Origin: Staphylococcus pettenkoferi
GTDB lineage: Bacteria > Bacillota > Bacilli > Staphylococcales > Staphylococcaceae
Assembly: GCF_026659735.1 (NCBI RefSeq)
Contig: NZ_JANSKK010000005.1
Coordinates: 1 to 64,000 of the forward strand
Reading direction: 5' to 3'
DNA length: 64,000 nucleotides
Shown: positions 17,675 to 26,694 of the stretch, piece by piece
How the letters are laid out: every line of letters begins with the position of its first letter
How positions within the stretch are numbered: position 1 is the stretch's first letter
Program-made: the position numbers and the translations under genes
The notes under the pieces: generated by a model
The model's database searches: none
Told to the model about the DNA's origin: nothing
The model's input: only the letters and a program-made list of their open reading frames with translations

Positions 17675-19786
17675 TTGCAACTCAATTCGACAAATAGTCC
17701 CTTTAGCGAAGAACAACTTACACTTTTAAATAAAATATTACCTACACTCACGCCAGAACAGGAGAATTGGTTAAGTGGCTATCTCTTGAGCCAGTCCGAG
17801 AAAGCGCAAGTGGAAGAGGACCATGCAGCGCAACAACAAGCGCAAACTGAGACGGCCAACGACACGCGTGCGGATTCAAACGAGGATACGAAAGAAGAGG
17901 CAGCAGAAGCGAGCGAAGGCGCAAGTGAGCGTCACAGCTCACTTTCAGAGCGACCTGAGAAGATTACGATCTTGTTCGGGACTGAGACCGGTAACGCGGA
18001 ATGTGTAGCGGAGGACTTTGAAGAGAAATTACAAGCCCATGACTTTAATACTGAACTCTATGAGATGGACGAATTCACTACGGAAGACCTCCCGCAGACT
18101 TCCCCCTTATTCGTCATCTGTTCTACGCAAGGTGTAGGTGAACCACCCATCAATGCGTTGGACACTTACGAATACTTGCACGGCGATGATGCACCAAGCA
18201 TGGAAGCTGTAGACTTTGCGGTGCTCGCACTAGGTGACCAGGACTTCGATAATTTCTGTCAGGCAGGGAAAGATTTCGACCACATTCTCGGAGAGTTAGG
18301 CGGTAACCGTATCGCTCCTCGTGTGGATTGCGACTTCGACTTTGAAGAAACTGCAGAACAGTGGATGGATAAAATGCTTGAAGTACTCAACGCGATTAAT
18401 CCCGTAGATAGTGACAAGACGGCTACTGAATCGGATTCTGTTGATAAAACTGATGAGAATGTTGCAGACGAGTCTTCTAACAACGAAAGTGCTGGGAAAT
18501 CAAAGGTGTCAGCTACAACTGATGCGACGGCTAATGATAAAAATAAAGCGGCTTCAACCAACACAGCAAATGAGGCTGTACATGACCCCAACGGTTCAGC
18601 TTGTGTCATTACTCAAGCTCCAGAAGATTCAGTGACTCGTGGCGATGTTGCCACACCCTCTGAACAATATACGAAAGCGAATCCATTCCAGTCCACAGTG
18701 CTCAAGAATGAGGTATTAACACAACCTGAATCTAACAAGGAAGTACACCATTTAGAGTTGCAAATTGACGGGAATCAAACCCAATACGAACCTGGCGATA
18801 TCTTAACTATCATTCCTGCCAACAATCCTGAACTCGTAGATGACTTGATTGCGCAACTCGGTTGGAAACAAGATGTAGAAGTACCAGTGAATCACGAAGG
18901 TGAGACAGCTACGCTTAGAGAAGCCTTGATTTATCATTTCGAAATTACGAAATTAACACCTACCTTGTTGACGACTGCCGGAGATATGTTTGATAACCCA
19001 GATTTATCTGAGCACTTACTAGATGATGGTTGGGCGAAATCCTACGCATATGGCAGAGATTTAATCGACTTACTCACGGATTATCCGCCTCAACAATTGC
19101 AGCCTGAGATGTTGCAACAATTGTTACGTAAACTTCCACCACGTGAGTATTCTATTTCAAGTAGTAATCAGAAGACGCCAAATGAGGTTCATATTACAGT
19201 GAGTGCAGTGCGTTATGAAGCCCATGGTCGCTCTAGAGAAGGTGTTTGTTCAGTACAAATTGCCGATCGCTTACAACCTGGCGATCACATTCCAATTTAT
19301 TTCCGTAAAAACCCGAACTTCAAATTCCCATTTGAAGATGATACGCCGATTATTATGATTGGCGCGGGGACAGGAATTGCACCTTATCGTGCTTATTTAC
19401 AAGAAGCGGAAGAACGACAATTGAAGAAAGATAGTTGGCTGATCTTTGGCAATCAATACAAAGCAACAGATTATCTTTATGAGGAAGAATTAGAAAGTTG
19501 GTGCGAACAAGGTTATTTAAGTAAGTTAGATTTAGCCTTTTCACGTGATACAGACGAAAAAGTTTATGTTCAACATCGTTTATTGGAGAATAGCGAAACA
19601 ATTTATAATTGGATTATTAACGGCGCAGCACTCTTCGTTTGTGGCGATAAAGATCAAATGGCTACAGGCGTCCATGATGCATTGATTGAGGTATTACAGA
19701 AAGAAGGTCATTTTCCTGAGAAGGATGCCGAGAAATATGTCACGCAAATGCGTAAAGAGCAGCGTTATCAACGTGATGTGTATTGA
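17675..19786 (+). CDS. cysJ: Sulfite reductase flavoprotein alpha subunit (CysJ-type), 703 aa
   Basis: NADPH-dependent diflavin reductase feeding electrons to sulfite reductase. Domains: an N-terminal helical segment, an acidic linker, an FMN flavodoxin domain with FGTETGNAECVAE and CSTQGVGEPP (about 95-240), a 70-80-residue Ser/Thr/Asp/Asn-rich linker (about 245-325), then FAD (REYSISSSNQ) and NADPH (MIGAGTGIAPYRAYLQE) domains ending in YQRDVY. The family is usually about 600-630 aa, so the length excess lies in the two low-complexity linkers. TTG 17675 is the start because the nearby ATG at 17670 leads to an early stop. No cysI hemoprotein gene is next to it. Confidence 0.9.
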   Translation: MQLNSTNSPFSEEQLTLLNKILPTLTPEQENWLSGYLLSQSEKAQVEEDHAAQQQAQTETANDTRADSNEDTKEEAAEASEGASERHSSLSERPEKITILFGTETGNAECVAEDFEEKLQAHDFNTELYEMDEFTTEDLPQTSPLFVICSTQGVGEPPINALDTYEYLHGDDAPSMEAVDFAVLALGDQDFDNFCQAGKDFDHILGELGGNRIAPRVDCDFDFEETAEQWMDKMLEVLNAINPVDSDKTATESDSVDKTDENVADESSNNESAGKSKVSATTDATANDKNKAASTNTANEAVHDPNGSACVITQAPEDSVTRGDVATPSEQYTKANPFQSTVLKNEVLTQPESNKEVHHLELQIDGNQTQYEPGDILTIIPANNPELVDDLIAQLGWKQDVEVPVNHEGETATLREALIYHFEITKLTPTLLTTAGDMFDNPDLSEHLLDDGWAKSYAYGRDLIDLLTDYPPQQLQPEMLQQLLRKLPPREYSISSSNQKTPNEVHITVSAVRYEAHGRSREGVCSVQIADRLQPGDHIPIYFRKNPNFKFPFEDDTPIIMIGAGTGIAPYRAYLQEAEERQLKKDSWLIFGNQYKATDYLYEEELESWCEQGYLSKLDLAFSRDTDEKVYVQHRLLENSETIYNWIINGAALFVCGDKDQMATGVHDALIEVLQKEGHFPEKDAEKYVTQMRKEQRYQRDVY

Positions 19787-19833
19787 TAATATAGTGGAAA
19801 ATGGAACAGGAAAATAAGATAGAGCAGAATAGG

Positions 19834-19874
19834 AATCACTCTACAAGTTCGGTCGCTTGTGGGGTGATTTTTTT
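19834..19874 (+). terminator. Terminator of cysJ
   Basis: AATCACTCTACAAG (19834-19847) pairs with CTTGTGGGGTGATT, mostly complementary, followed by seven T. A clear intrinsic terminator. Confidence 0.85.
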
Positions 19875-20532
19875 GACATAAAGTTGGAAATTAGGAAGTC
19901 GAAGCCAGTAAAATTGTATGATTATAGTTGGTGTTTGAGATCGTTAAAATTTTAATGATAATTACAAGTATTCTTGTTCAATACCATTTATCTTGTTTTA
20001 ACCATTCAAATTTTAACTCATTTAGTAAAACCTTTTACATTATTTAAGTAGTATACGATTGAAATATAAAAATAGTATAAAATTGACTATAGCCGAAATC
20101 ACAAAAATGTTATATGATAAGAGTGTCCAAAGGAGGAGGACTTAAATAAAAGTCAGAATTTTTGTGTGACTGGAAACTTTACCTTTTCTAAATTAAATGA
20201 AATAGGGTTAAGTTTATGAGATTCGAATGCTTATCGTTATTAGCTATTATTAAAATTCGAAAATTACACTTTAGTTATTAGAAATTCTTTGTACATTTAA
20301 TTTTATAAATCTGTTTTGACATTACATTATTAATGATACTTTTAAGTGCAAGTTTAAATTTAAGACTAATGGCTAAACACACTTCTAAGATGCAGGAATC
20401 AATCTCTAACAATTAAAAATCTCTGAACAGTGAGCTCAACTTGCTCCTTTGGACTCACAAGAATAGCATAAATCTTTTGTCTAGCGACTACACTTCTCTC
20501 TCTTTCTTATAAGTGTAGTCGCTTCTTTCTTG
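19875..20532. other. Non-coding AT-rich region between cysJ and the histidine kinase gene
   Basis: No convincing gene. An isolated AAAGGAGGAGG ribosome-like sequence near 20129 is not followed by a usable start codon. A TTGACA at 20317 with a loose -10, a GTGAG/CTCAC hairpin (about 20430-20460) and a strong stem GCGACTACACTT/AAGTGTAGTCGC (20485-20522) with a TTCTTTCTT tail suggest a possible short plus-strand transcript. The last stem may also terminate the kinase operon on the other strand. Confidence 0.4.
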
Positions 20533-21444
20533 TTAGCTCCTTTTTGTTCCGTGCTGACCGTACTGAGGAAATTGAATGGTAAACTGAGCGCCTTCACCTA
20601 GTTCAGATTCTACCTCTACAGAGTGATTCAAGTGCTTGGAAATCCGCTTCACAATAAACAATCCAATTCCACTTGATTTTTCATGTAAACGACCATTGTA
20701 CCCTGAATAACCTTGGTCAAAGATTTTCGGCAAATCTGCACGACTAATCCCAATGCCGTTGTCTCTTATTTCAAGTTTCTGTTCATTCTCATTATAATTA
20801 ATCCAAATATCTTGTCCTCGCGCGTATTTTAAAGCGTTATTCAAGAGTTGTTCAATCATAATAGAACACCAACGTGCATCAGTAATTACTTTAGCAGTCG
20901 ATTTCTCATAATGAATCTTCGTTTGATTCTCGATAAATTGTATTGAATATTTCTTAATAAGCGGACGAATCAACTCATCAATCGTGACAGGTGCGAGTAC
21001 CATATCCGTATTATGATTCAATAATTTCAAATAGCTTAACGCCAAGTTGGAATAGTTGTCAATTTGAAGTATTTCTTGTCTCAGTTGATTCACCATACCC
21101 TCTTCATTTCTAGCGAGCAGAAGTTTAGATGCAGTGATTGGCGTCTTCATCTGGTGCACCCATGTCAGAAAGTAAGCTTCTACCTCCTTCTTATATTCAA
21201 TTTGTTCATTTCGTACATTATGCAGACTTTGCTCTAACGCTTCTACTTGTTCCTCAAGACGCTGGTGCTTTTGATAGCTGATATAACGGTAAAATGCATA
21301 AATAGCGAAGACAAAGACGATAATCGCTAAGGCTAACAGAAACGGCATCATAGGTAATGAAAAGACAAAAAATATGAATAAGAATAACACTAATATGAGT
21401 AAAATAATTAGTGCTTCATTACTGATGGTTTTTAAGAAATTCAT
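20533..21444 (-). CDS. braS: BraS/NsaS-like intramembrane-sensing histidine kinase, 303 aa
   Basis: Short sensor kinase of the BceS group: two N-terminal membrane helices (about residues 10-32 and 35-55) with almost no extracellular loop, a coiled region, the phosphoacceptor helix in WVHQMKTPITASKLL, and an ATPase domain with NALKYARG (N box), IRDNGIGISRADLPKIF (G1) and KSSGIGLFIVKRI (G2). Such kinases do not sense drugs themselves but through a partner BceAB/BraDE transporter. In S. aureus BraRS responds to bacitracin, nisin and nukacin. Here no transporter gene follows within about 0.7 kb. Thirteen bases behind the regulator gene. Confidence 0.85.
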   Translation of the reverse strand: MNFLKTISNEALIILLILVLFLFIFFVFSLPMMPFLLALAIIVFVFAIYAFYRYISYQKHQRLEEQVEALEQSLHNVRNEQIEYKKEVEAYFLTWVHQMKTPITASKLLLARNEEGMVNQLRQEILQIDNYSNLALSYLKLLNHNTDMVLAPVTIDELIRPLIKKYSIQFIENQTKIHYEKSTAKVITDARWCSIMIEQLLNNALKYARGQDIWINYNENEQKLEIRDNGIGISRADLPKIFDQGYSGYNGRLHEKSSGIGLFIVKRISKHLNHSVEVESELGEGAQFTIQFPQYGQHGTKRS

Positions 21445-21457
21445 TCTCTTTCACCTC

Positions 21458-22126
21458 TTAATTTACCCGATAGCCAACATTTTTCTTCGTTTCAATAAAA
21501 TGAGGTAAGCCGATATTTTGTAGTTTCTTGCGAATGCGAGTCATATTGACTGCCAGTGTATTATCGTCGATAAAATGTTCAGATTCCCAACATTTTTCAA
21601 TTAAATCTGTCTTACTTACATACTTTCCTTCATTTTGAAATAGTGATTGCATAATTTGTAATTCGGTAAATGATAATTTCTCAGATTGTCCTTGATAGCT
21701 CAACTTCGCTTCATCTATCAGTAGCTGACAGTTCTGCACTTCAAGACAATGGTAGTCTGCGATAAAATTGTACGTCCGTCGCATCAGAGCGTGAATCTTA
21801 GCTATCGTCAATGACATATCAAAGGGTTTCTCAATAAAATCATCACCGCCCATTTGAATTGCCATAATCTGATCCATATTATCCGTACGCGAGCTAATAA
21901 AGATAATTGGCACATTAGAGTGACGTCGTATCTCTTGGCACCAATGGAAACCGTTGAATGACGGTAGTTTAATATCTAATAAGATAAGATGTGGATTACT
22001 TTGTTCAAATTCTTCTATAATCGCACTGAAATCTCGTGCAATATCAACCTCGTAGTGCCATTTATTTAATTCAGCTTGTAAACTTTCAGCGATGACCAAG
22101 TCATCTTCAATAATTAATATCTTCAT
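21458..22126 (-). CDS. braR: BraR/NsaR-like OmpR-family response regulator, 222 aa
   Basis: Receiver domain (1-120) with acidic pair EDD, phosphorylated Asp in LILLDIKLP, switch Thr/Ser in FISSRTDN and Lys in FIEKPFD. The winged-helix domain ends DNTLAVNMTRIRKKL...FIETKKNVGYRV. The sequence FNGFHWCQEIRRHSNVP and the MAIQMGGDD segment match what I recall of S. aureus BraR closely. It would switch on detoxification ABC transporters such as VraDE, which are not in this window. First gene of the two-gene operon. Confidence 0.87.
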   Translation of the reverse strand: MKILIIEDDLVIAESLQAELNKWHYEVDIARDFSAIIEEFEQSNPHLILLDIKLPSFNGFHWCQEIRRHSNVPIIFISSRTDNMDQIMAIQMGGDDFIEKPFDMSLTIAKIHALMRRTYNFIADYHCLEVQNCQLLIDEAKLSYQGQSEKLSFTELQIMQSLFQNEGKYVSKTDLIEKCWESEHFIDDNTLAVNMTRIRKKLQNIGLPHFIETKKNVGYRVN

Positions 22127-22354
22127 GAGATGAACTCCTTTGAACTCGACTTTTCATCATAATTCTTAATTCATATGATACACGTTCAATTCTCTTTTCG
22201 CTATGATGAGCCATGGTAGTAATGCTTGGTAGAAATACTATTCAAACATTTTTCTTCGAAAAGAAAGATAGTTCTACACTTTCAGTTTGAGACTTATCTT
22301 CAAGAAAAATCGTAGAATTTTTAGAAACGCTATAGTTTTCAATGTTATAACTTT

Positions 22355-22497
22355 CGCTTGCTTGGGAGAGCTAGGGTTCATAAGAGTGAACCTCTTATGA
22401 ATCCAGATCTCTACTGCGTAGGACCACACTCAACTAATTTCTTTCGCTCTAAGAGCTCTAGGAATGGATTTTCGTTGTGGTCTAGTTCCATCAAGCG
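22355..22497. other. Candidate structured RNA element (three-way junction)
   Basis: An outer stem CGCTTG (22355-22360) / CAAGCG (22492-22497) encloses hairpin 1, a 13-bp GGGTTCATAAGAG (22374-22386) / CTCTTATGAATCC (22392-22404) with five-base loop, and hairpin 2, TAGGACCACA (22419-22428) / TGTGGTCTA (22476-22484). No T tract follows on either strand. The single imperfect pair in hairpin 1 is G-U in plus-strand RNA and C-A in minus-strand RNA. It lies upstream of braRS on the minus strand. Confidence 0.5.
22411..22491 (-). CDS. Possible 26-aa peptide ORF or coding remnant
   Basis: A short minus-strand frame beginning ATG at 22491 reads MELDHNENPFLELLERKK and ends ECGPTQ before TAG. The frame stays open upstream for 10 further codons (with DLRRL before the Met) without a clear start or ribosome site. 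The composition looks protein-like, so it may be a leader peptide ahead of braRS or a remnant of a lost gene. It overlaps the structured element. Low confidence. Confidence 0.25.
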   Translation of the reverse strand: MELDHNENPFLELLERKKLVECGPTQ

Positions 22498-22716
22498 TCT
22501 CAAGTCTACATTGAAAACAATTTAAATTTAATTATTAAAAGAAAATAATATCTTTCTATTCTTATTAGTAAAACTATTCATCACTGAATGTATTATCTTT
22601 TCACCAACACATCATCTTAGGATGACTAGAAAGTTCAATTTAATTCTTAAGTATTATTATTAATGACTTTAAATCTAAGTAACATCTGCAAAGCACACGC
22701 ATTAGCTTTAAATATT

Positions 22717-22756
22717 AAAAAGTCGCTCCAACATGAGGTTGTTGGAGCGACTTTTC
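22717..22756 (-). terminator. Terminator of the MFS exporter gene
   Basis: A 12-bp perfect stem GTCGCTCCAACA / TGTTGGAGCGAC-type (22722-22751) is flanked by four A and four T, so it can work in both directions. It lies 84 bp after the exporter stop. Confidence 0.88.
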
Positions 22757-22839
22757 TTCACTTTAATTATTCAATTTCTTCGTTTCCTATTGCTCATTTA
22801 ATCACTTTTATACTGCGGGCAGACTTCCCTCACTTGCCA

Positions 22840-24258
22840 TTAATTGGCATATTTGCGACGTGTACGTTTTCCATCATCATTCTCGTCTTTTAACTTAAAT
22901 GACATTAGGAAAGCAATACCTGCTAAAACGACTGACGCAAGGAAGGACATGTTAACACCGTGGATAACACCATCCATACCACGTGATGGATCTGCACCGA
23001 CTGACATAATCGTAATAAAGACTGCCGTACCAATCGCACCGGCCATTTGTCTGAAAGTGTTATTCATCGCTGTACCGTGTGGAATGAGTTCATTTGGTAA
23101 TTGGTTGATAGATAGTGTAGTCATCGGCATCATAACCATTGCGATAGAAACCATTCGAACCGCGTTCATCGTCGCTAGGTAAGCAAAGCTTGTATGACTA
23201 TCTAAGTTAATAAACGCCATACTTGAAGCGAATAAGATAAATAGTCCAACTCTTGCTAGCCATTTTCCACCAAACTTATCAAACATGTAACCTGTGAGCG
23301 GGTTCATCGCACCCATAATCACAGCACCTGGTAAAAGAGCGAGACCGGATTCAAGCGCACTGAACTGTAACATGTTCTGCATATAAAGTGGCAGGATGAC
23401 GTTCGTTGAAATCATGACACCAAACACAATCATACTCATGATGGTACCTAGTGTGAAGATACTATGTTGAAAGACGCGGAATTCCAACATCGGTTGTTTG
23501 AGCTTGAGCTGACGTGTGATGAAGATGTAAAGCGCAACCACACCGACAATAAGTGGTAGGATAAATTGAACGCTGAGCCAACCTGCACCACTCACACTAC
23601 TGAAGCTATATAACAAGCCTCCGAAACCGAGTGTAGATAACACCACTGAGAGTTTATCGAGTTTCGGATGTTTCAACTCAGTCACATTACGTAATAAGAA
23701 ATATGCTGTGATAATGTTGATCACTGCGATTGGTAAGATAATGTAGAAGATACTTCTCCATGTGAGATGTTCAACAAGAATACCTGATAACGTCGGACCA
23801 ATCGCTGGCGCAAAGGCGATGATTAGACCGAATAAGCCCATCGCAGTTCCGCGTTTATCTTTAGGGAACAACATAAAGAGTAACGTTTGCATGAGTGGCA
23901 TCATGATACCTGCACCAGCCGCTTGTAAGATACGACCGATAAGTATCGTTGTAAATTCAGGTGCCACTGCACAGAAGACCGTACCTACCGCAAAGATGGC
24001 CATTGCTGATAGGAAGAGTTGTCTTGATGTGAAACGCTCAATTAAGAACGCTGTGACTGGAATCATAATACCGTTGACGAGCATGAAGATAGATTGTAGC
24101 CATTGGGCTGTATTCTCATCTACCTTTAAATCTTTCATGATTGGCGGGAGTGCTGTACCAAGGAGCGTTTGGTTTAAGATTGTGATAAACGCCCCTGAAA
24201 GTAAGACGATAAACAATGGGATGTTCTGTTTCATACTTGAAGTTGAATTGTCCGCCAC
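22840..24258 (-). CDS. MFS multidrug exporter, DHA2 (14-TM) family
   Basis: Proton-coupled drug efflux protein of the EmrB/QacA type, 472 aa from GTG 24258. I choose that start because AGAAGGG lies six to seven bases before it; the longer frame adds a non-membrane basic tail. Segments include the first helix IPLFIVLLSGAFITILNQTLLGTALP, motif C GPTLSGILVEHLTWR and about 14 hydrophobic stretches, ending in a charged tail KDENDDGKRTRRK. No regulator gene is adjacent. The substrate cannot be told from sequence. Confidence 0.88.
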   Translation of the reverse strand: MADNSTSSMKQNIPLFIVLLSGAFITILNQTLLGTALPPIMKDLKVDENTAQWLQSIFMLVNGIMIPVTAFLIERFTSRQLFLSAMAIFAVGTVFCAVAPEFTTILIGRILQAAGAGIMMPLMQTLLFMLFPKDKRGTAMGLFGLIIAFAPAIGPTLSGILVEHLTWRSIFYIILPIAVINIITAYFLLRNVTELKHPKLDKLSVVLSTLGFGGLLYSFSSVSGAGWLSVQFILPLIVGVVALYIFITRQLKLKQPMLEFRVFQHSIFTLGTIMSMIVFGVMISTNVILPLYMQNMLQFSALESGLALLPGAVIMGAMNPLTGYMFDKFGGKWLARVGLFILFASSMAFINLDSHTSFAYLATMNAVRMVSIAMVMMPMTTLSINQLPNELIPHGTAMNNTFRQMAGAIGTAVFITIMSVGADPSRGMDGVIHGVNMSFLASVVLAGIAFLMSFKLKDENDDGKRTRRKYAN

Positions 24259-24763
24259 ATATAACCCTTCTTTCTTCTTGACTTTTTCTCGAAACGCGGC
24301 TAAGACTCTCAATCATTTTTGTTAGACCTATTCATTTAGGTAAGTTGTATACGTAGACGTCTTAGCGCTTAATATATCTGTTTTTCTTTCTTATCTAGTA
24401 AAAACCAACTTTTTCATTCTACGCGTTTACCATAAACTTATGCAATTTTTATGTTTATGGTTTGTTTTACACTTTTAGTTCGCGCCAACTTCTAGTTATA
24501 TAGATGCTATATTATACCCTAAGAAGTTGATATATAAATATATGATGACGAACACGCTACAATTCGACAAGTGTCCTGCTTTGTAAATTATTTTTATGAT
24601 ATTGACTTACTTCATAATATGCTAGATTTTAATATTAAGTTAACCACCTAAAAAGATAAAAAACAACATGTGAATTTTATATTATTATTGAAGTTCTCAA
24701 ACTAACAATAAAGAAATGAATTCACATAACGCAGACTCATTGCAACACGAAATCACGCAAAGG
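24259..24763. other. Intergenic region upstream of the exporter
   Basis: AT-rich, no gene seen. It contains an imperfect repeat pair CAACTTCT/AGAAGTTG at about 24487-24530 and an inverted pair ATGTGAATT/AATTCACAT near 24669 and 24719, which may be debris of a mobile element. Confidence 0.35.
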
Positions 24764-24943
24764 ACACATCTAACTCAAAAGAAAAGGGAACAAGTCAAAG
24801 CACTTCCTGACTTTGGTTTATCTAATCGGAAATTTGCACGTTAATTAAGGATTGCACTACAAATGATTCACAATAAAATGAAACGGGGATGCATCTCTCA
24901 GATCAAGCAACATCAAAATGTAAAGATAGAATCTATGGATACT
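24764..24943 (+). pseudogene. Degenerate IS30-like transposase N-terminal fragment
   Basis: Reading from 24764 gives HLTQKKREQVKALPDFGLSN, then RKFAR, a stop, and after it a stretch ending IHNKMKRGCISQIKQ. This resembles the N-terminal helix-turn-helix of IS30 transposases (HLT...R..I..L...G.S.RKIA..L.....TI.NEIKRG). It has an internal stop and no full catalytic domain. Further sequence to 25435 holds only scattered similarity such as a CVVDAP stretch, so the rest is eroded or lost. Confidence 0.5.
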
Positions 24944-25435
24944 GTCCTTTTAATCACTAACCTGAACGTGCACAGCTTTAATTTGAAAAAAATAAATTAC
25001 ACTCCTAAAGTATTAGTATGTATAACTATGAATTTGTTCAGGGGAATTAACCAGAGAATGTTAGATGATCATTGGTTAGCTGAAGCACTTTTTTATATTC
25101 GAAGTTTCATGATACCTTCGAATATAGGTTGATATATTGTATGGTTGCATTGTACACAAAGATTGATGAAGGTCAATTACAGAAACGTAACATTTATCTT
25201 TAAGAAATGTGTCGTCGATGCGCCTAAAAAATAAGATATATCAGCCATCATCAGATTCTTTGACAACGCATCAAAAGGTTGAGATTGGAAAACTGAGCTG
25301 ACTTATTAATGTAACGCGAAACGGTGGTAATCGATACAGCACATGAACGTTCAATAGATTTTATCGAACGTGTATCCGTAACTTAATAAATAATCGACAT
25401 AAAATGTCAATTTGAAATATTATGATGTGGTGAGT
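24944..25435. other. Eroded mobile-element debris
   Basis: No intact gene. Short open stretches are frequently interrupted. It lies between the IS30-like fragment and the intact IS3-type element and marks the left edge of the accessory island. Confidence 0.35.
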
Positions 25436-25514
25436 TGACCCCATTAAGTGGGAACTTTATAAAAACACTTTCGTTGAATTCAGTTAAAATGAATCATACG
25501 GAGGTGTTTTTTCT

Positions 25515-25829
25515 ATGCGCAAAGTGGCGTATTCAGTTGAAAAAAAATTTAAAGCAGTGAAAATGAAAGCAGAAGGTTATACAACTAAAGAAATTATGTA
25601 TGAATTAAATATTAAAAATAAAACGCAGGTAGATACATGGTGTAGATGGTATCGAAAAAATGAAACCTATCGGTTTAATCAACAAGTAGGCAAACAATAT
25701 ACCTATAATAAAGGATTAGATGAGCTTTCTGAATTGGAACGATTAAAGTTAGAGAATAGAAGGAACCAGGCTGAACTAGATATTTTAAAAAAGTACAAGG
25801 AATTAGAAAGGAAGTGGTACCTGAAGTAG
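25515..25829 (+). CDS. IS3-family transposase OrfA, 104 aa
   Basis: N-terminal helix-turn-helix protein (MRKVAYSVEKKFKAVKMKAEG, then TTKEIMYELNI) followed by a leucine-zipper-like helix (LSELERLKLENRRNQAELDIL). It binds the IS ends. Near its 3' end an in-frame slippery heptamer A AAA AAG (25787-25793) would let ribosomes slip back one base into orfB and make the fused OrfAB transposase. Confidence 0.9.
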   Translation: MRKVAYSVEKKFKAVKMKAEGYTTKEIMYELNIKNKTQVDTWCRWYRKNETYRFNQQVGKQYTYNKGLDELSELERLKLENRRNQAELDILKKYKELERKWYLK

Positions 25830-26656
25830 TCATAGAGTTAGTAGATGAGTTAAAGCACAAACACCCTGTGAAGCTCATATTAGAAGTGTTGAATGTACCT
25901 AAATCAACTTACTATCGTTGGAAAAATAAGGAAAAAACTGAAGATACAACCGTTAAAAAGGTTAAGGAATTATGCGAAGAAAATCATTACACATATGGCT
26001 ATCGCAAGATAACTGCCTTGATGAATAAGGACGCTAAACAACCTATTAACCATGAACGTGTCCAAAGAATTATGAGAGAAAATGATTTGAATTGTAGAGT
26101 TAGCGTTAAGAAATCTAAACGCCCAGGGAAAGCATACTATCTTACAAGCAATAAACTGAATGGTAATTTTAGAGCGAATCAACCGCTACAAGTACTGACT
26201 ACAGACATTACGTATCTTCCTTTCGGTAAGTCAATGTTATATTTATCTTCAATCGTCGATTTATATAATGGTGAAATTGTCGCTTATACTATTGGCGATA
26301 CACAAGATCAAAGTTTAGTGAATGACACATTAAACCAAATCGATGTTCCAGAGGGATGTCTACTTCATAGCGACCAAGGAAGCGTCTATACATCGCCTTC
26401 TTACTATCAATTATGCGAAGAAAAGGGCATTATCAGAAGCATGTCTCGCAAAGGTACACCTGCTGATAACGCCCCGATAGAATGTTTCCATTCCTCGCTA
26501 AAGTGTGAAACATTTTATCTCAACAATGAGTTAAATAACTCTAACTTCATTGTAAAGGATATTGTCGAAAAGTACATTGAAAACTATAATAATAATCGAA
26601 TTCAACAAAAATTAGGCTACTTATCTCCTGTACAATACAGAAAATTAGCAGCCTAA
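25814..26656 (+). CDS. IS3-family transposase OrfB (DDE integrase), 280 aa
   Basis: HTH_21 region (about 45-105, YGYRKITALMNK) and an rve integrase core. Catalytic residues are visible: D in LTTDITYLP, D in LHSDQGSVYTS and E in DNAPIECFHSSLK, the last with the K/R seven residues later. It ends LGYLSPVQYRKLAA, a normal terminus. It is read mainly as the OrfAB frameshift product; the frame is open back to the slippery site. The GTG at 25814 may be used rarely. Confidence 0.92.
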   Translation: MVPEVVIELVDELKHKHPVKLILEVLNVPKSTYYRWKNKEKTEDTTVKKVKELCEENHYTYGYRKITALMNKDAKQPINHERVQRIMRENDLNCRVSVKKSKRPGKAYYLTSNKLNGNFRANQPLQVLTTDITYLPFGKSMLYLSSIVDLYNGEIVAYTIGDTQDQSLVNDTLNQIDVPEGCLLHSDQGSVYTSPSYYQLCEEKGIIRSMSRKGTPADNAPIECFHSSLKCETFYLNNELNNSNFIVKDIVEKYIENYNNNRIQQKLGYLSPVQYRKLAA

Positions 26657-26694
26657 TTCAAGTGTTTTTATGTGAGTCTCATATTAAGGGGGCA

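Larger units (their letters stand above)
25436..26694 (+). mobile_element. IS3-family (IS150-group) insertion sequence, about 1.26 kb
   Basis: Imperfect 35-bp terminal inverted repeats: the left end begins TGACCCCATTAAG at 25436, the right end reads TGCCCCCTTAAT inward from 26694, and both share TAAAAACACTT further in. The element encloses overlapping orfA and orfB in the usual minus-one arrangement, and the transposase looks intact. I see no flanking target duplication. It sits at the downstream end of the lanthipeptide cluster. Confidence 0.88.

Noticed and set aside
20125..20190. Very strong AAAGGAGGAGG ribosome-like sequence suggesting a gene start
   Set aside because: No ATG, GTG or TTG lies at a usable distance, and the following frames close quickly.
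24863..25132. 89-aa plus-strand ORF in the island edge
   Set aside because: It overlaps the frame of an IS30-like remnant, has no ribosome site and low-complexity content; treated as part of eroded transposase DNA.
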